From CAYWPG01 sp964460035 (GTDB lineage Bacteria > Pseudomonadota > Gammaproteobacteria > Nitrococcales > AK92), in NCBI GenBank assembly GCA_964460035.1, contig CAYWPG010000017.1:5340-69339 (forward strand): a DNA stretch of 64,000 nt. Direction: 5' to 3'. Below, in pieces: positions 25,946 to 34,404 of the stretch (positions are counted from its first letter, which is position 1; every line of letters begins with the position of its first letter). The position numbers and the translations under genes were made by a program. Below the pieces are notes generated by a model. The model was not told the origin of the DNA and ran no database searches. It worked only from the letters and a program-made list of their open reading frames with translations.

Positions 25946-27001
25946 ATGGCGACTTATACTCATCCCAGCAGCGCGCTTCTCGAACATATGCACACGGCAG
26001 TGCTGCACCTGGATGCTGGGCTGGTGGTGCGCTACCTCAATCCGGCGGCGGAAATGCTCTTCGGAGTGAGTGCACGCCAGCTGTTAGGGCAGCCGTTCGT
26101 TGCGCTGGCAAGCGGCGCCGCGGATCTCCAGGCAGGAATTCGCCAGGCGCTGAGCACGGGCGTTGCATATACCGAGCGCGAGCGTCGCTTGGTCATCGGC
26201 CCACAGCAGGTCGTCACGGTAGACAGCACAGCCACGCCACTGCCGAACAATGAGGTTCTGCTGGAGCTCGTGCACCTGGATCGCCAGCTGCGGATTAGCC
26301 GCGAGCACAAGCTGCTCGCTCAAAACAAAGTGATCCGCGAGCTTATCCGCGGCCTTGCCCACGAGATCAAGAATCCTCTGGGCGGTTTGCGCGGAGCTGC
26401 GCAGCTGCTGGAGCGTCAGTTAGACAGTGCCGATCTGGTCGAATACACGCGGGTGATCATCGGCGAGGCCGACCGGCTGCAACAGCTGGTGGACAACCTG
26501 TTGGGGCCGAACAATCGGCCACGCATACAACAAACCAACATTCACGAGGTGCTGGAGCGAGTGCGCCACCTCGTTCAGGCCGAGGCCAGGCCGGAACTGA
26601 AGATCCTTCGCGACTACGATCCCAGCATACCGCCGCTCTGGGCTGCTCCGGACCAGCTGATACAAGCGATCTTGAACCTGGTGCGCAATGCTATGCAGGC
26701 GTTGGGACAGCGCGGCACCATCACTTTGCGCACGCGTACCCAGCGCCAGTTCACCATCGGTGAGACCACCCACAGGCTGGTTGTGCGCGTAGATATCGTT
26801 GACGACGGACCGGGCATTCCCCCCGAGATCATCGAGACGATCTTCTACCCCATGGTAACGACTCGTCCGGAGGGCAGCGGGTTGGGCTTGCCCTTGGCCC
26901 AGACACTGGTCAACCAGAACGGCGGCCTGATCGAGTGCACTAGCGAGCCGGGCAATACCGTTTTCACGATCTGGCTACCGCTGGAGGAACGCTATGCTTG
27001 A
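25946..27001 (+). CDS. ntrB: Nitrogen regulation sensor kinase NtrB (GlnL)
   Basis: 351 residues, soluble. A PAS domain spans about 10-125 (LDAGLVVRYLNPAAEMLFG). The H-box GLAHEIKNPLGGLRGAAQLL holds the phosphorylated histidine at 139. ATP-binding motifs are NLVRNAMQAL (N box), VDDGPGIPPEI (G1) and GSGLGLPLAQ (G2). NtrB autophosphorylates and, with PII, sets the phosphorylation state of NtrC. ntrC overlaps by 8 nt, so translation is coupled. The NtrC site at 25796-25812 suggests autoregulation. Confidence 0.97.
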   Translation: MATYTHPSSALLEHMHTAVLHLDAGLVVRYLNPAAEMLFGVSARQLLGQPFVALASGAADLQAGIRQALSTGVAYTERERRLVIGPQQVVTVDSTATPLPNNEVLLELVHLDRQLRISREHKLLAQNKVIRELIRGLAHEIKNPLGGLRGAAQLLERQLDSADLVEYTRVIIGEADRLQQLVDNLLGPNNRPRIQQTNIHEVLERVRHLVQAEARPELKILRDYDPSIPPLWAAPDQLIQAILNLVRNAMQALGQRGTITLRTRTQRQFTIGETTHRLVVRVDIVDDGPGIPPEIIETIFYPMVTTRPEGSGLGLPLAQTLVNQNGGLIECTSEPGNTVFTIWLPLEERYA

Positions 27002-28388
27002 GCATAATCGCGTGTGGGTAGTGGACGACGACCGTTCGATCCGGTGGGTATTGGAGAAAGCGCTGCGACAGCTGGAGATGGAGGTAGTCTCCTTCGATAC
27101 GGCCGATGCGGCCCTGGCCAGGCTGGATCGCGAAATCCCCGATGTGCTGCTGACCGATGTGCGCATGCCGGGCGTGTCCGGCCTGGAACTGCTGCAGACC
27201 ATAGTGCGTCGCTGGCCCGATCTGCCGGTGATCATCATGACCGCGCACTCGGATCTGGACTCCGCCGTCGCCGCGTATCAGGGCGGTGCGTTTGAGTACA
27301 TGCCCAAGCCGTTCGATGTGGATGAAGTAGCGGAACAGGTCCGGCGTGCCATCGCCGCGCGCGAAACGAGTCCGACACTCAACGTGCCGGCGGAACCCAT
27401 GCCCGAAATCATCGGGGAAGCGCCGACCATGCAGGAGGTGTTTCGAGCCATCGGCCGCCTGTCTAGCTCGAACATCACGGTGCTTATCAACGGCGAGTCG
27501 GGCACCGGCAAGGAGCTGGTCGCGAAGGCCTTGCATCGCCATAGTCCGCGTGCCGGCAAGCCCTTCATCGCGTTGAACATGGCGGCTATCCCGCGCGATC
27601 TGATGGAGTCGGAGCTGTTCGGACATGAGAAGGGCGCCTTTACCGGCGCCCAGCAGATGCGCCGTGGGCGCTTCGAGCAGGCTGACGGCGGGACCCTCTT
27701 TCTGGACGAGATAGGCGACATGCCCCCCGAGTTGCAGACGCGCTTGCTGCGGGTGCTTGCCGACGGGGAGTTCTACCGTGTCGGAGGCCATACGCCGATA
27801 CGCGTGGATGTGCGTATCATCGCGGCTACTCATCAGAATCTGGAAGCGCGGGTGGCGCATGGGGAGTTTCGCGAGGATCTGTTTCACCGCCTGAACGTCA
27901 TTCGAATTCACTTGCCGGCGTTACGGGATCGGCGGGAAGACATTCCCAGGTTGACGCGGTACTTCCTGCTGCGTGCCGCACAGGAGCTCAATGCGGAGCA
28001 CAAAGTCCTCCGCCCTGAGGTGGAACGCTACCTCAGCTCGCTGCCGTGGCCGGGCAACGTGCGCCAGCTCGAAAATACCTGCCGCTGGCTTACTGTGATG
28101 GCGAGCGGCAAGGAGATTCATCTGGAGGATTTGCCGCCGGAGCTCAAGAAAGCCGACGAGCGCGCAGAACGCCATACGGACTGGGAGACGGCGCTGGCCC
28201 GTTGGGTCGACCAGGCGTTCGCGCGTGGGGAGCAAGGCGTGCTCGCCGAAGCGTTGCCGCGTTTCGAGCGCGTACTGATCGAAACTACGCTCAACCGCAC
28301 CGGCGGACGCCGTCAGGATGCTGCCAAGCTGCTGGGCTGGGGGCGTAATACGCTAACCCGCAAGATCAAGGAACTGGGTATGGAGTAG
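26994..28388 (+). CDS. ntrC: Nitrogen regulation response regulator NtrC (GlnG)
   Basis: 464 residues. The receiver domain has the phospho-acceptor Asp55 in LLTDVRMPG and K105 in MPKPFD. The sigma-54 AAA+ domain shows Walker A GESGTGKE at 167-174 and the sigma-54-contacting GAFTGA at 214-219. A Fis-type HTH ends the protein (RRQDAAKLLGWGRNTLTRKI). It activates sigma-54 promoters such as glnA when nitrogen is low; its palindromes stand before glnA and ntrB in this window. Confidence 0.98.
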   Translation: MLEHNRVWVVDDDRSIRWVLEKALRQLEMEVVSFDTADAALARLDREIPDVLLTDVRMPGVSGLELLQTIVRRWPDLPVIIMTAHSDLDSAVAAYQGGAFEYMPKPFDVDEVAEQVRRAIAARETSPTLNVPAEPMPEIIGEAPTMQEVFRAIGRLSSSNITVLINGESGTGKELVAKALHRHSPRAGKPFIALNMAAIPRDLMESELFGHEKGAFTGAQQMRRGRFEQADGGTLFLDEIGDMPPELQTRLLRVLADGEFYRVGGHTPIRVDVRIIAATHQNLEARVAHGEFREDLFHRLNVIRIHLPALRDRREDIPRLTRYFLLRAAQELNAEHKVLRPEVERYLSSLPWPGNVRQLENTCRWLTVMASGKEIHLEDLPPELKKADERAERHTDWETALARWVDQAFARGEQGVLAEALPRFERVLIETTLNRTGGRRQDAAKLLGWGRNTLTRKIKELGME

Positions 28389-28476
28389 CTCCCGCAGCGA
28401 GCGCCTGCCGCCGGAACTCGACACTCGCGCCGCGTGAGCGCAGAATGCGGTCGTTCAAGCGCGACGGCTGTTACCC

Positions 28477-28959
28477 ATGTTCCACATCGTCCTCGTCAAC
28501 CCCGAAATTCCACCCAACACGGGCAATGTCATACGCCTTTGTGCCAACACCGGCACCGAGTTGCATTTGATTCACCCCTTGGGGTTTGCGATGGAGGACA
28601 AGCACCTGCGGCGGGCTGGGCTAGACTATCGCGAATGGGCACGTGTGCGGGAGCACCGCGATTTTGCGAGTTTCGTCGCGCAGGTACGGCCTGCCCGCAT
28701 GTTCGCCTGTTCTACGCGTGGCACCAACAGCTACCACGAGATTGCCTTCCAGCCTGGAGATGCCTTGGTCTTCGGTTCGGAGACATGCGGCTTGGGGGCG
28801 GAGTTTCTGGCCCAGTTTCCACCGGAGCGAATCATCCGCATCCCCATGGTTCCCGGCAGTCGCAGCCTGAACCTGTCCAACGCCGTCAGCGTGATTCTCT
28901 ACGAGGCATGGCGCCAGAACGCCTTCGCCGGCAGCGCTGACGCGGAATCCCTGAACTAG
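28477..28959 (+). CDS. trmL: tRNA (cytidine/uridine(34)-2'-O)-methyltransferase TrmL
   Basis: A 160-residue SPOUT methyltransferase of the TrmL (YibK) type. VNPEIPPNTGNVIRLCANTG (8-27) is the N-terminal motif, VFGSETCGLG the second and LNLSNAVSVILYEAWRQ the knotted SAM-binding C-terminal motif. It methylates the 2'-O of C34/U34 in certain leucine tRNAs. It lies alone, 88 nt after ntrC, and is convergent with gpsA. Confidence 0.93.
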   Translation: MFHIVLVNPEIPPNTGNVIRLCANTGTELHLIHPLGFAMEDKHLRRAGLDYREWARVREHRDFASFVAQVRPARMFACSTRGTNSYHEIAFQPGDALVFGSETCGLGAEFLAQFPPERIIRIPMVPGSRSLNLSNAVSVILYEAWRQNAFAGSADAESLN

Positions 28960-29042
28960 CCAGCCGCCTTACTCGTTCCCACAGTAGGACGCTTCCACAG
29001 GCCAGCGAGTAAGCCTCGGTGGGAGTGCCCACGTGGACACGA

Positions 29043-29095
29043 AGGGCTTCTCCGGAGAGCGGTGGCGGCGTTCGCCGTCCCACCTAAGAAGCCCT
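29043..29095. terminator. Large inverted repeat between convergent trmL and gpsA
   Basis: AGGGCTTCT (29043-29051) pairs with AGAAGCCCT (29087-29095). The 35-nt loop has its own GGCG/CGCC stem. It lies between two convergent genes, so it may stop transcription from both sides, though no clear T-run follows. Confidence 0.4.
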
Positions 29096-29163
29096 CCGCG
29101 ACGACTTAGCTTGCCCCCGCCTCGTGCGGGGCGACAGGGCAGGCGCGAGCTTAAGGCCAGGCC

Positions 29164-30156
29164 CTAGAACTCGGCCTTTTGTTCCCGCTGCATCAGATTC
29201 TGAACCGCCTGGAGCGGAGTGATCTGGCCCCGAAGGAGGCGGTACACCTGCTCGCAGATGGGCATCTCCACTTCGATACGCGCGGCGAGCTTATGCACTT
29301 CCTGCGCGGTGCGAACTGCCTCGACGGTTTGGCCGATGGCGGCAATCGCCTCTTCCAGCGACTGGCCCCGGCCCAAGGCTAAACCCAGCCGCCGGTTGCG
29401 CGACTGGTCATCTGTACAGGTGAGAATGAGGTCGCCCACCCCGGAGAGTCCCATCAGCGTCTGGGGATCTGCTCGCATAGCGGCGCCGAGACGCATCAAC
29501 TCGGCAAGCCCTCGGGTAATCAGGCCAGCACGGGCGTTGGCTCCGAATCCCAGGCCATCGCTGACCCCGGTAGCGACCGCCAAAACGTTCTTGACCGCCC
29601 CGCCCAGCTCGACGCCGGTAATGTCGGTACTGGTGTATACGCGGAAGCTGGGACTGTGGAACGCCTGCGCGAGATCGGTCGCGAACGCGCAATCCGAACT
29701 TGCGACAACAACCGCGGTTGGCAGCGCATCGGCCACTTCGCGCGCAAAGCTCGGACCTGAGAGCACAGCGAGAGCACGGGGGCCTATGACTTCGCCTGCG
29801 ACCTCATGCAGCAGATTGCCCGAACGGGCATCAAGGCCTTTGGTAGCCCATGCGACTCTTTGCTCGGGACCAAGCAGCGGCGGGAGTTGCTCTAACAGGC
29901 CGCGGAACCCATGGCTGGGGACCACGATCAGAATGTCGCGCACGCCGGCCAGCGCGGTGGGCAGCTCCGCTATGGCACGCAACGAATCGGGGAATGCCGC
30001 GCCGGGAAGGTGGCGCCGATTCTCCCTGTCTGCCTGCAGACGAGCAATATGGACGCTGTCGTGGCCCCAAAGGCGAACTTCGCGCCCGTTCCTAGCCAGC
30101 GCGAGCGCGAGCGCGGTTCCCCAGGAGCCGGCGCCAAGGACAGCGATGGGCTTCAT
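29164..30156 (-). CDS. gpsA: Glycerol-3-phosphate dehydrogenase (NAD(P)+)
   Basis: 330 residues, cytoplasmic. The NAD(P)-binding motif GAGSWGTALA is at 8-17, and VVPSHGF and the lysine-bearing GAVKNVLAVATGV follow. The C-terminal helical domain includes GLSGVGDLILTCTDDQSRNRRLG. It reduces dihydroxyacetone phosphate to glycerol 3-phosphate for phospholipid synthesis. secB lies 3 nt upstream, the conserved rhodanese-secB-gpsA order. Confidence 0.97.
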   Translation of the reverse strand: MKPIAVLGAGSWGTALALALARNGREVRLWGHDSVHIARLQADRENRRHLPGAAFPDSLRAIAELPTALAGVRDILIVVPSHGFRGLLEQLPPLLGPEQRVAWATKGLDARSGNLLHEVAGEVIGPRALAVLSGPSFAREVADALPTAVVVASSDCAFATDLAQAFHSPSFRVYTSTDITGVELGGAVKNVLAVATGVSDGLGFGANARAGLITRGLAELMRLGAAMRADPQTLMGLSGVGDLILTCTDDQSRNRRLGLALGRGQSLEEAIAAIGQTVEAVRTAQEVHKLAARIEVEMPICEQVYRLLRGQITPLQAVQNLMQREQKAEF

Positions 30157-30159
30157 AGA

Positions 30160-30648
30160 TCAATGAGCCGGTTGGTCGCTGCTCTGAGCGGCTTGAGCCA
30201 TACGCTGCTGGTACAGTGCATCGAAGTTCACCGGTCCGAGCAGCATCTGCGGGAAGCCGCCCTTGGTGACCAGGTCGGACACCACCTCGCGGGCGAAGGG
30301 GAAGAGTATGTTGGGGCAGTAGGCACCCAGCAACGGCCCAAGCGTTTTCTCATCGAACCCTGCCAGCTGGAAAATGCCGGCTTGGTGGACTTCGCACAGG
30401 TACGCGACCTTGCCGCCCTGCTTGGCGGTCACGGTAACGCTGAGCACTACCTCAAAGGTGTTCGGCGCGATGGCCTGCGCATTGGAGGCAAGGTCGACGT
30501 TTACCTCCGGCCGCCACTCGTTGCTCTGGAAGATCTGAGGCGCGCTGGGGCTCTCGAAGGAGACATCCTTGGTGTAGATCTTGGCAAGATTGAAATGCTG
30601 CCCCGCGGGAGCCCCTTGCGGTGCGTGTCCCTGGTTGTTCTCGGCCAT
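30160..30648 (-). CDS. secB: Protein-export chaperone SecB
   Basis: 162 residues. The core shows FNLAKIYTKDVSFESPSAPQ at 24-43, with beta strands and the GAYCPNILFPFAREVVSDLV motif near the C-terminus. It forms a tetramer that keeps pre-proteins unfolded and hands them to SecA. The usual grxC neighbour is absent; a rhodanese gene is directly upstream. Confidence 0.97.
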   Translation of the reverse strand: MAENNQGHAPQGAPAGQHFNLAKIYTKDVSFESPSAPQIFQSNEWRPEVNVDLASNAQAIAPNTFEVVLSVTVTAKQGGKVAYLCEVHQAGIFQLAGFDEKTLGPLLGAYCPNILFPFAREVVSDLVTKGGFPQMLLGPVNFDALYQQRMAQAAQSSDQPAH

Positions 30649-30672
30649 GGGTATCTCTCTGAAACGGTGGGT

Positions 30673-31101
30673 CTATTTGCTTTGCAGCGGGAAACCGGCG
30701 GCCTGCCATGCCTGCAGGCCACCGCGCAGCTGAAGCGTGTGCTGGAAGCCGGCTTTGCGCAACCGCCCGGCTACGCGTCCGGACTGCAGCCCGGTGTTGC
30801 AGTACACGATGACCGGACGGTCCTTATAACGGTTGAGTTTGGCGATGTGCTGATCGTCCAGAGCACTGCCGGGGAGGTGGATCGCCCCCGGCAAGTGCTC
30901 CTTCCGATATTCGTTATCGGCACGTATATCGATGAAAACGGCGTTCTGCTTGTTGTAAAGCTGGGTTGCCTCAGCCGGTTCGACGGCTCGCCCACCGCCT
31001 TGCAGGCGCTTGACTTCGACGACCACTATCGCCGTCAGGATCGCGAAAAAGGACGCGACCAGAAACGGATGATTACCCGCAAACTCGAAAACCTGTTCCA
31101 T
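30673..31101 (-). CDS. Membrane-anchored rhodanese-like protein (YibN type)
   Basis: 142 residues. An N-terminal transmembrane segment (FLVASFFAILTAIVVVEV, about 13-30) precedes a rhodanese domain. NAVFIDIRADNEYRKEHLPG and VIVYCNTGLQSGR give the domain, with the active-site cysteine in the last motif. It is the YibN family, normally beside secB in gammaproteobacteria. It probably transfers or detoxifies sulfur at the membrane; the acceptor is unknown. Confidence 0.9.
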   Translation of the reverse strand: MEQVFEFAGNHPFLVASFFAILTAIVVVEVKRLQGGGRAVEPAEATQLYNKQNAVFIDIRADNEYRKEHLPGAIHLPGSALDDQHIAKLNRYKDRPVIVYCNTGLQSGRVAGRLRKAGFQHTLQLRGGLQAWQAAGFPLQSK

Positions 31102-31145
31102 AAGCTCAGTACGCCGTTCATCTGTCGACGCGCACCGGGCTTATT

Positions 31146-31511
31146 TTAGGAGTCTGCGAGACGCTCTCCCAACCCGGGCGCAGGAAACACGTCGCGCATC
31201 ATACCAATAAGATTGAGAATGCGCCTATCTTGGATGCGATAGTAGACACGATTCGCATCCTTGCGGGAGGTAATGATGCCTTTGTCGCGCAGGATGGCCA
31301 GGTGCTGCGAAATATTGCTTTGCGAGGTACCCACCGCACCTACGATATCCTGAACGTTCACCTCGGTGTTGCCGAGCACGCACAGAATATGTAGACGCAG
31401 CGGATGCGCCATGGCCTTCAGGGCACGCGCAGCGGGTTGGATTGCGGGTTGTAAATCATGCTCTGCGATCGAGACCATTCCTTGAGTCCCCTTTGTGGTT
31501 GGTCTTGTCAT
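31146..31511 (-). CDS. ArsR/SmtB-family transcriptional regulator
   Basis: 121 residues from an ATG at 31511; a second ATG (31478, MVSIAEHDLQ) is also possible. The winged helix contains ALKAMAHPLRLHILCVLGN and TSQSNISQHLAILRDKGIITSRKDANRVYY, the DNA-binding motif. Metal-binding cysteines are not obvious apart from C44, so the ligand may be something other than a metal. An inverted repeat (31504-31520) overlaps the first start codon and could be an autoregulatory operator. It is divergent from envC. Confidence 0.85.
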   Translation of the reverse strand: MTRPTTKGTQGMVSIAEHDLQPAIQPAARALKAMAHPLRLHILCVLGNTEVNVQDIVGAVGTSQSNISQHLAILRDKGIITSRKDANRVYYRIQDRRILNLIGMMRDVFPAPGLGERLADS

Positions 31512-31520
31512 AGCGACAAG
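31504..31520. promoter_or_regulatory. Inverted repeat at the arsR-type gene start
   Basis: CTTGTC-ATAGC-GACAAG, perfect 6-bp arms with a 5-bp spacer, covering the ATG at 31511. Operator role is inferred. Confidence 0.4.
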
Positions 31521-31627
31521 CGCTTCCCTTACATGTCGACCTTCAAATCCGTGGTTTGGCCGCTAGGCACTGGATTTTCCGGTCGCACCCCCTTCGAGCT
31601 GAAAACGCAGCGGACGATCAAGAAGCT

Positions 31628-31656
31628 ATTATACACTCTCTGCCGCGTCAACAAGT
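31628..31656 (-). promoter_or_regulatory. Possible promoter of the arsR-type gene
   Basis: A perfect minus-strand -10 TATAAT (31628-31633) with a weak -35 (ACTTGT, 31651-31656) and a 17-bp spacer. The start would fall near 31620, giving a leader of about 110 nt that includes the inverted repeat at 31504-31520. Confidence 0.4.
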
Positions 31657-31707
31657 CGTACATTACTATTAGCTTGTAAGCCAACCCCCGTCAAGAAGAA
31701 GAAGTAG

Positions 31708-32868
31708 ATGCTTGTCATGTGCCGTCCGAGCGTACTGCTGCTGCTGATACTGACGTTGGTGCCGCTGCCGCTGTCGGCTACCGATTATCAGGCCCGCAGC
31801 GCGGAGCTGGAGCGCCTTCGCGAGCAGATTCGGGAGGTGCAGGCGGGGCTTGGGCAGGAACGTCAGCGGCAGGATCGTCTTACCCGCGAACTGCGGCAGC
31901 TCGACGAGCAGGTGGCGCAGGCCCGCCGCCGCCTGCGCGAGCTGCAGCGCGAGGAGGCGGCGCTTGCCCGGCGTATCCAAGAGCTCCAGGGCGAGCACCG
32001 CCAGCTCTCTGCCCAGCTCAAGGGGCATAGGGAGTATTTGTCCCGCCAGCTGCTCGGCGCGTATGTCAGCGGCCGCCAGGAGTACTTGCGTCTGTTGCTC
32101 AACCAGGAAGATCCTAGCCGCATCGATAGATTGCTGGTGTATTACGACTATCTGAATGAGGCGCGGGGGGAGCGCATCCGCATAGCCAGCGAACGCATTC
32201 AACGGCTTTATGCGATCGAGCGGGAGCTGGCACGCAAGCGCACGGCGCTGGAGCAGAGCCAGCATCAGCAGGAGCTTGCGCAGCAGCGGCTGGAAAGCAG
32301 CCGCAGCGAGCGTGCGCGGCTGCTTGCCCGAGTCGAAGCCGATATCGCCAGGAGAGACCAGCAGCTTGCTAGGCTGCGAGCCGACGAGAGTCAGCTCCAA
32401 GAACTGCTTACCGGGCTGCAGCAGGTGCTGGCCGACATTCCCGACCGGGAACTCAGGCGCTACTCGTTCCGGCAGAGCAAGGGGCGGCTGAGCTGGCCGC
32501 TGGATGGCCAGCTGGGGGCACGCTTCGGCGGCAGCCGCGGGATCGGGGACTCGCGCTGGAACGGTATTCTGATCGAGCCCGTCGGGTCCAACGAAGTGCG
32601 GGCGGTCTCGCACGGGCGGGTGGTGTTCGCCGATTGGCTGCGCGGCTTCGGCTTAATGGTTATCATTGATCACGGGGAGGGGTTCATGACCCTCTACGGC
32701 CATAACGAATCGCTTTATCACGAAGCGGGCGCCTGGGTTCAGCCCGGCGAAGTGATCGCCACCGTCGGTGCCAGCGGCGGCCGTCAGCGTCCGGGCTTGT
32801 ACTTCGAGATCCGCTCCGGCGGTAAGCCAATCGATCCGTTGCCCTGGTTGCAGTCGCGTTCTTCTTGA
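31708..32868 (+). CDS. envC: EnvC-like murein hydrolase activator (degenerate M23/LytM protein)
   Basis: 386 residues. A signal peptide covers about 1-24 (SVLLLLILTLVPLPLSA). A long charged coiled coil runs from about 30 to 240. The C-terminal LytM domain begins SWPLDGQLGARFG and includes VIIDHGEGFMTLYGHNESLY. Zinc ligands of active M23 enzymes are altered: the first HxxxD is NGILIEP and the final HxH is LYFE. This is the pattern of EnvC, which activates amidases AmiA/AmiB at division rather than cutting murein itself. ctpA and yibQ-like genes follow; the usual upstream gpmI is missing. Confidence 0.9.
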   Translation: MLVMCRPSVLLLLILTLVPLPLSATDYQARSAELERLREQIREVQAGLGQERQRQDRLTRELRQLDEQVAQARRRLRELQREEAALARRIQELQGEHRQLSAQLKGHREYLSRQLLGAYVSGRQEYLRLLLNQEDPSRIDRLLVYYDYLNEARGERIRIASERIQRLYAIERELARKRTALEQSQHQQELAQQRLESSRSERARLLARVEADIARRDQQLARLRADESQLQELLTGLQQVLADIPDRELRRYSFRQSKGRLSWPLDGQLGARFGGSRGIGDSRWNGILIEPVGSNEVRAVSHGRVVFADWLRGFGLMVIIDHGEGFMTLYGHNESLYHEAGAWVQPGEVIATVGASGGRQRPGLYFEIRSGGKPIDPLPWLQSRSS

Positions 32869-33083
32869 TGATCCGCCGGGCTGACGCGCATAAGGGGCGG
32901 CGTGTCGGCGCAACAAAAAGGGGGGCTTTCGCGCAAGCTGTGAACCCGTCGTCAAAACCCGACAGGGGCAGGCGCTCAGCGGTGACTGCTGTCACGGAAT
33001 GGGCGAGTTTTTGGTTGTTTACTGGACCCCAGCTAGGCCCACGGCATCTGGCCGCGGGTTAAGGTTTCCAGGGAGCAGCGTTT

Positions 33084-34394
33084 ATGAAATTCAGAAGAAC
33101 CGTGTCCGCCCTTGCCCTCGGTGTTGTCATCGGGGTTTCCGGTACGATGGCTCAGGGAGTGTTCGCCAACCGGCCGCAGGCAGAAGCCGAGCTGCCGCTA
33201 GAGCAGCTGCGCACGTTCACGGAGGTCTTTACCCGCATCAAACGGGATTATGTCGACGAGGTCGACGACAAGACGCTGCTGGAAGCTGCGGTGCGCGGCA
33301 TGCTGTCCGGTCTGGACCCGCATTCCACCTACATGAGTACCCGCGAATACCAGAACATGCGGGTGGGTACGCGTGGCGAATTCGGCGGTCTGGGCATAGA
33401 AGTCGGTACAGAGAACGGGTACGTCAAAGTCATCGCGCCCATCGACGACACGCCGGCTCATGCGGCTGGCGTTAAGGCAGGCGATCTGATCACCCGCCTC
33501 GACGGCCGTTCCATGCGCAACGTGCCCCTGAGCGAAGCGGTAGAGATGATGCGCGGCGAGCCCGGCAGCGAGATCACGCTGACCATCAGCCGACCGGGGG
33601 TCGAGCAGCCGCTGGAGTTCAAGCTGACCCGCGCGATCATCCGCGTGCAGAGCGTGCGCGCTCGCATGCTCGAACCGGGGCTGGGCTACGTGCGTATCAG
33701 CCAGTTCCAGAACCGTACCGGCGAAGCGTTCAGAGAAGCGATCTCGCGCCTGAAGGCCGAGGCGGGCGGTAACCTCAACGGCCTGGTGCTGGATCTGCGC
33801 AATAACCCCGGGGGCGTCTTGCGCGCCTCCGTGGAAGTAGCCGATGCCTTCCTTACCGAAGGCCGCATCGTCTACACCGAAGGCCGTATGAACAACGAGG
33901 TGACCTTCAACGCCACGCCTACCGACATGCTCAACGGTGCTCCCATCGTGGTGCTGGTGAACGGCGGCTCGGCCTCCGCTTCCGAGATCGTCGCCGGCGC
34001 GCTTCAGGATCACAAACGCGCTATCATCATGGGCAGCCAGACGTTCGGCAAGGGTTCGGTGCAGTCCATCCTGCCCCTGAACGACGGTACCGCCTTGAAG
34101 CTGACCACCGCGCGCTACTACACGCCTAGCGGCCGGTCCATTCAGGCTACCGGTATTACGCCGGACATGATCATCGACCAGCAGCTGCAGGTCGCCCGTG
34201 CCGAGAACCAACAGCGGGCGCGTCTGCGCGAAGCGGACCTGCGCGGGCATCTGCGCGGTACAGAGGATGCCCAGCCGGTTTCCTCCCCCGCGCCGGAAGG
34301 CGAAGATCTGGCGACACAGGACTTCGCGCTGCACGAGGCGGTGAATCTGTTGCGCGGCCTGCACATTCTGAGTTCACGTAATAACAACACCTGA
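33084..34394 (+). CDS. ctpA: S41-family C-terminal processing peptidase
   Basis: 436 residues with an N-terminal signal or anchor (LALGVVIGVSGTMAQGVFA). The PDZ domain spans about 95-180 (GEFGGLGIEVGTENGYVKVI). The catalytic domain shows GYVRISQFQN, VLDLRNNPGG and GGSASASEI with the likely nucleophile Ser298, and FGKGSVQ with the general-base Lys323. It cleaves C-terminal tails of periplasmic proteins. Commonly found after envC in gammaproteobacteria; here the pair is separated by 215 bp and followed by a YibQ-like gene. Confidence 0.95.
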   Translation: MKFRRTVSALALGVVIGVSGTMAQGVFANRPQAEAELPLEQLRTFTEVFTRIKRDYVDEVDDKTLLEAAVRGMLSGLDPHSTYMSTREYQNMRVGTRGEFGGLGIEVGTENGYVKVIAPIDDTPAHAAGVKAGDLITRLDGRSMRNVPLSEAVEMMRGEPGSEITLTISRPGVEQPLEFKLTRAIIRVQSVRARMLEPGLGYVRISQFQNRTGEAFREAISRLKAEAGGNLNGLVLDLRNNPGGVLRASVEVADAFLTEGRIVYTEGRMNNEVTFNATPTDMLNGAPIVVLVNGGSASASEIVAGALQDHKRAIIMGSQTFGKGSVQSILPLNDGTALKLTTARYYTPSGRSIQATGITPDMIIDQQLQVARAENQQRARLREADLRGHLRGTEDAQPVSSPAPEGEDLATQDFALHEAVNLLRGLHILSSRNNNT

Positions 34395-34404
34395 CGGATG
34401 ATGG

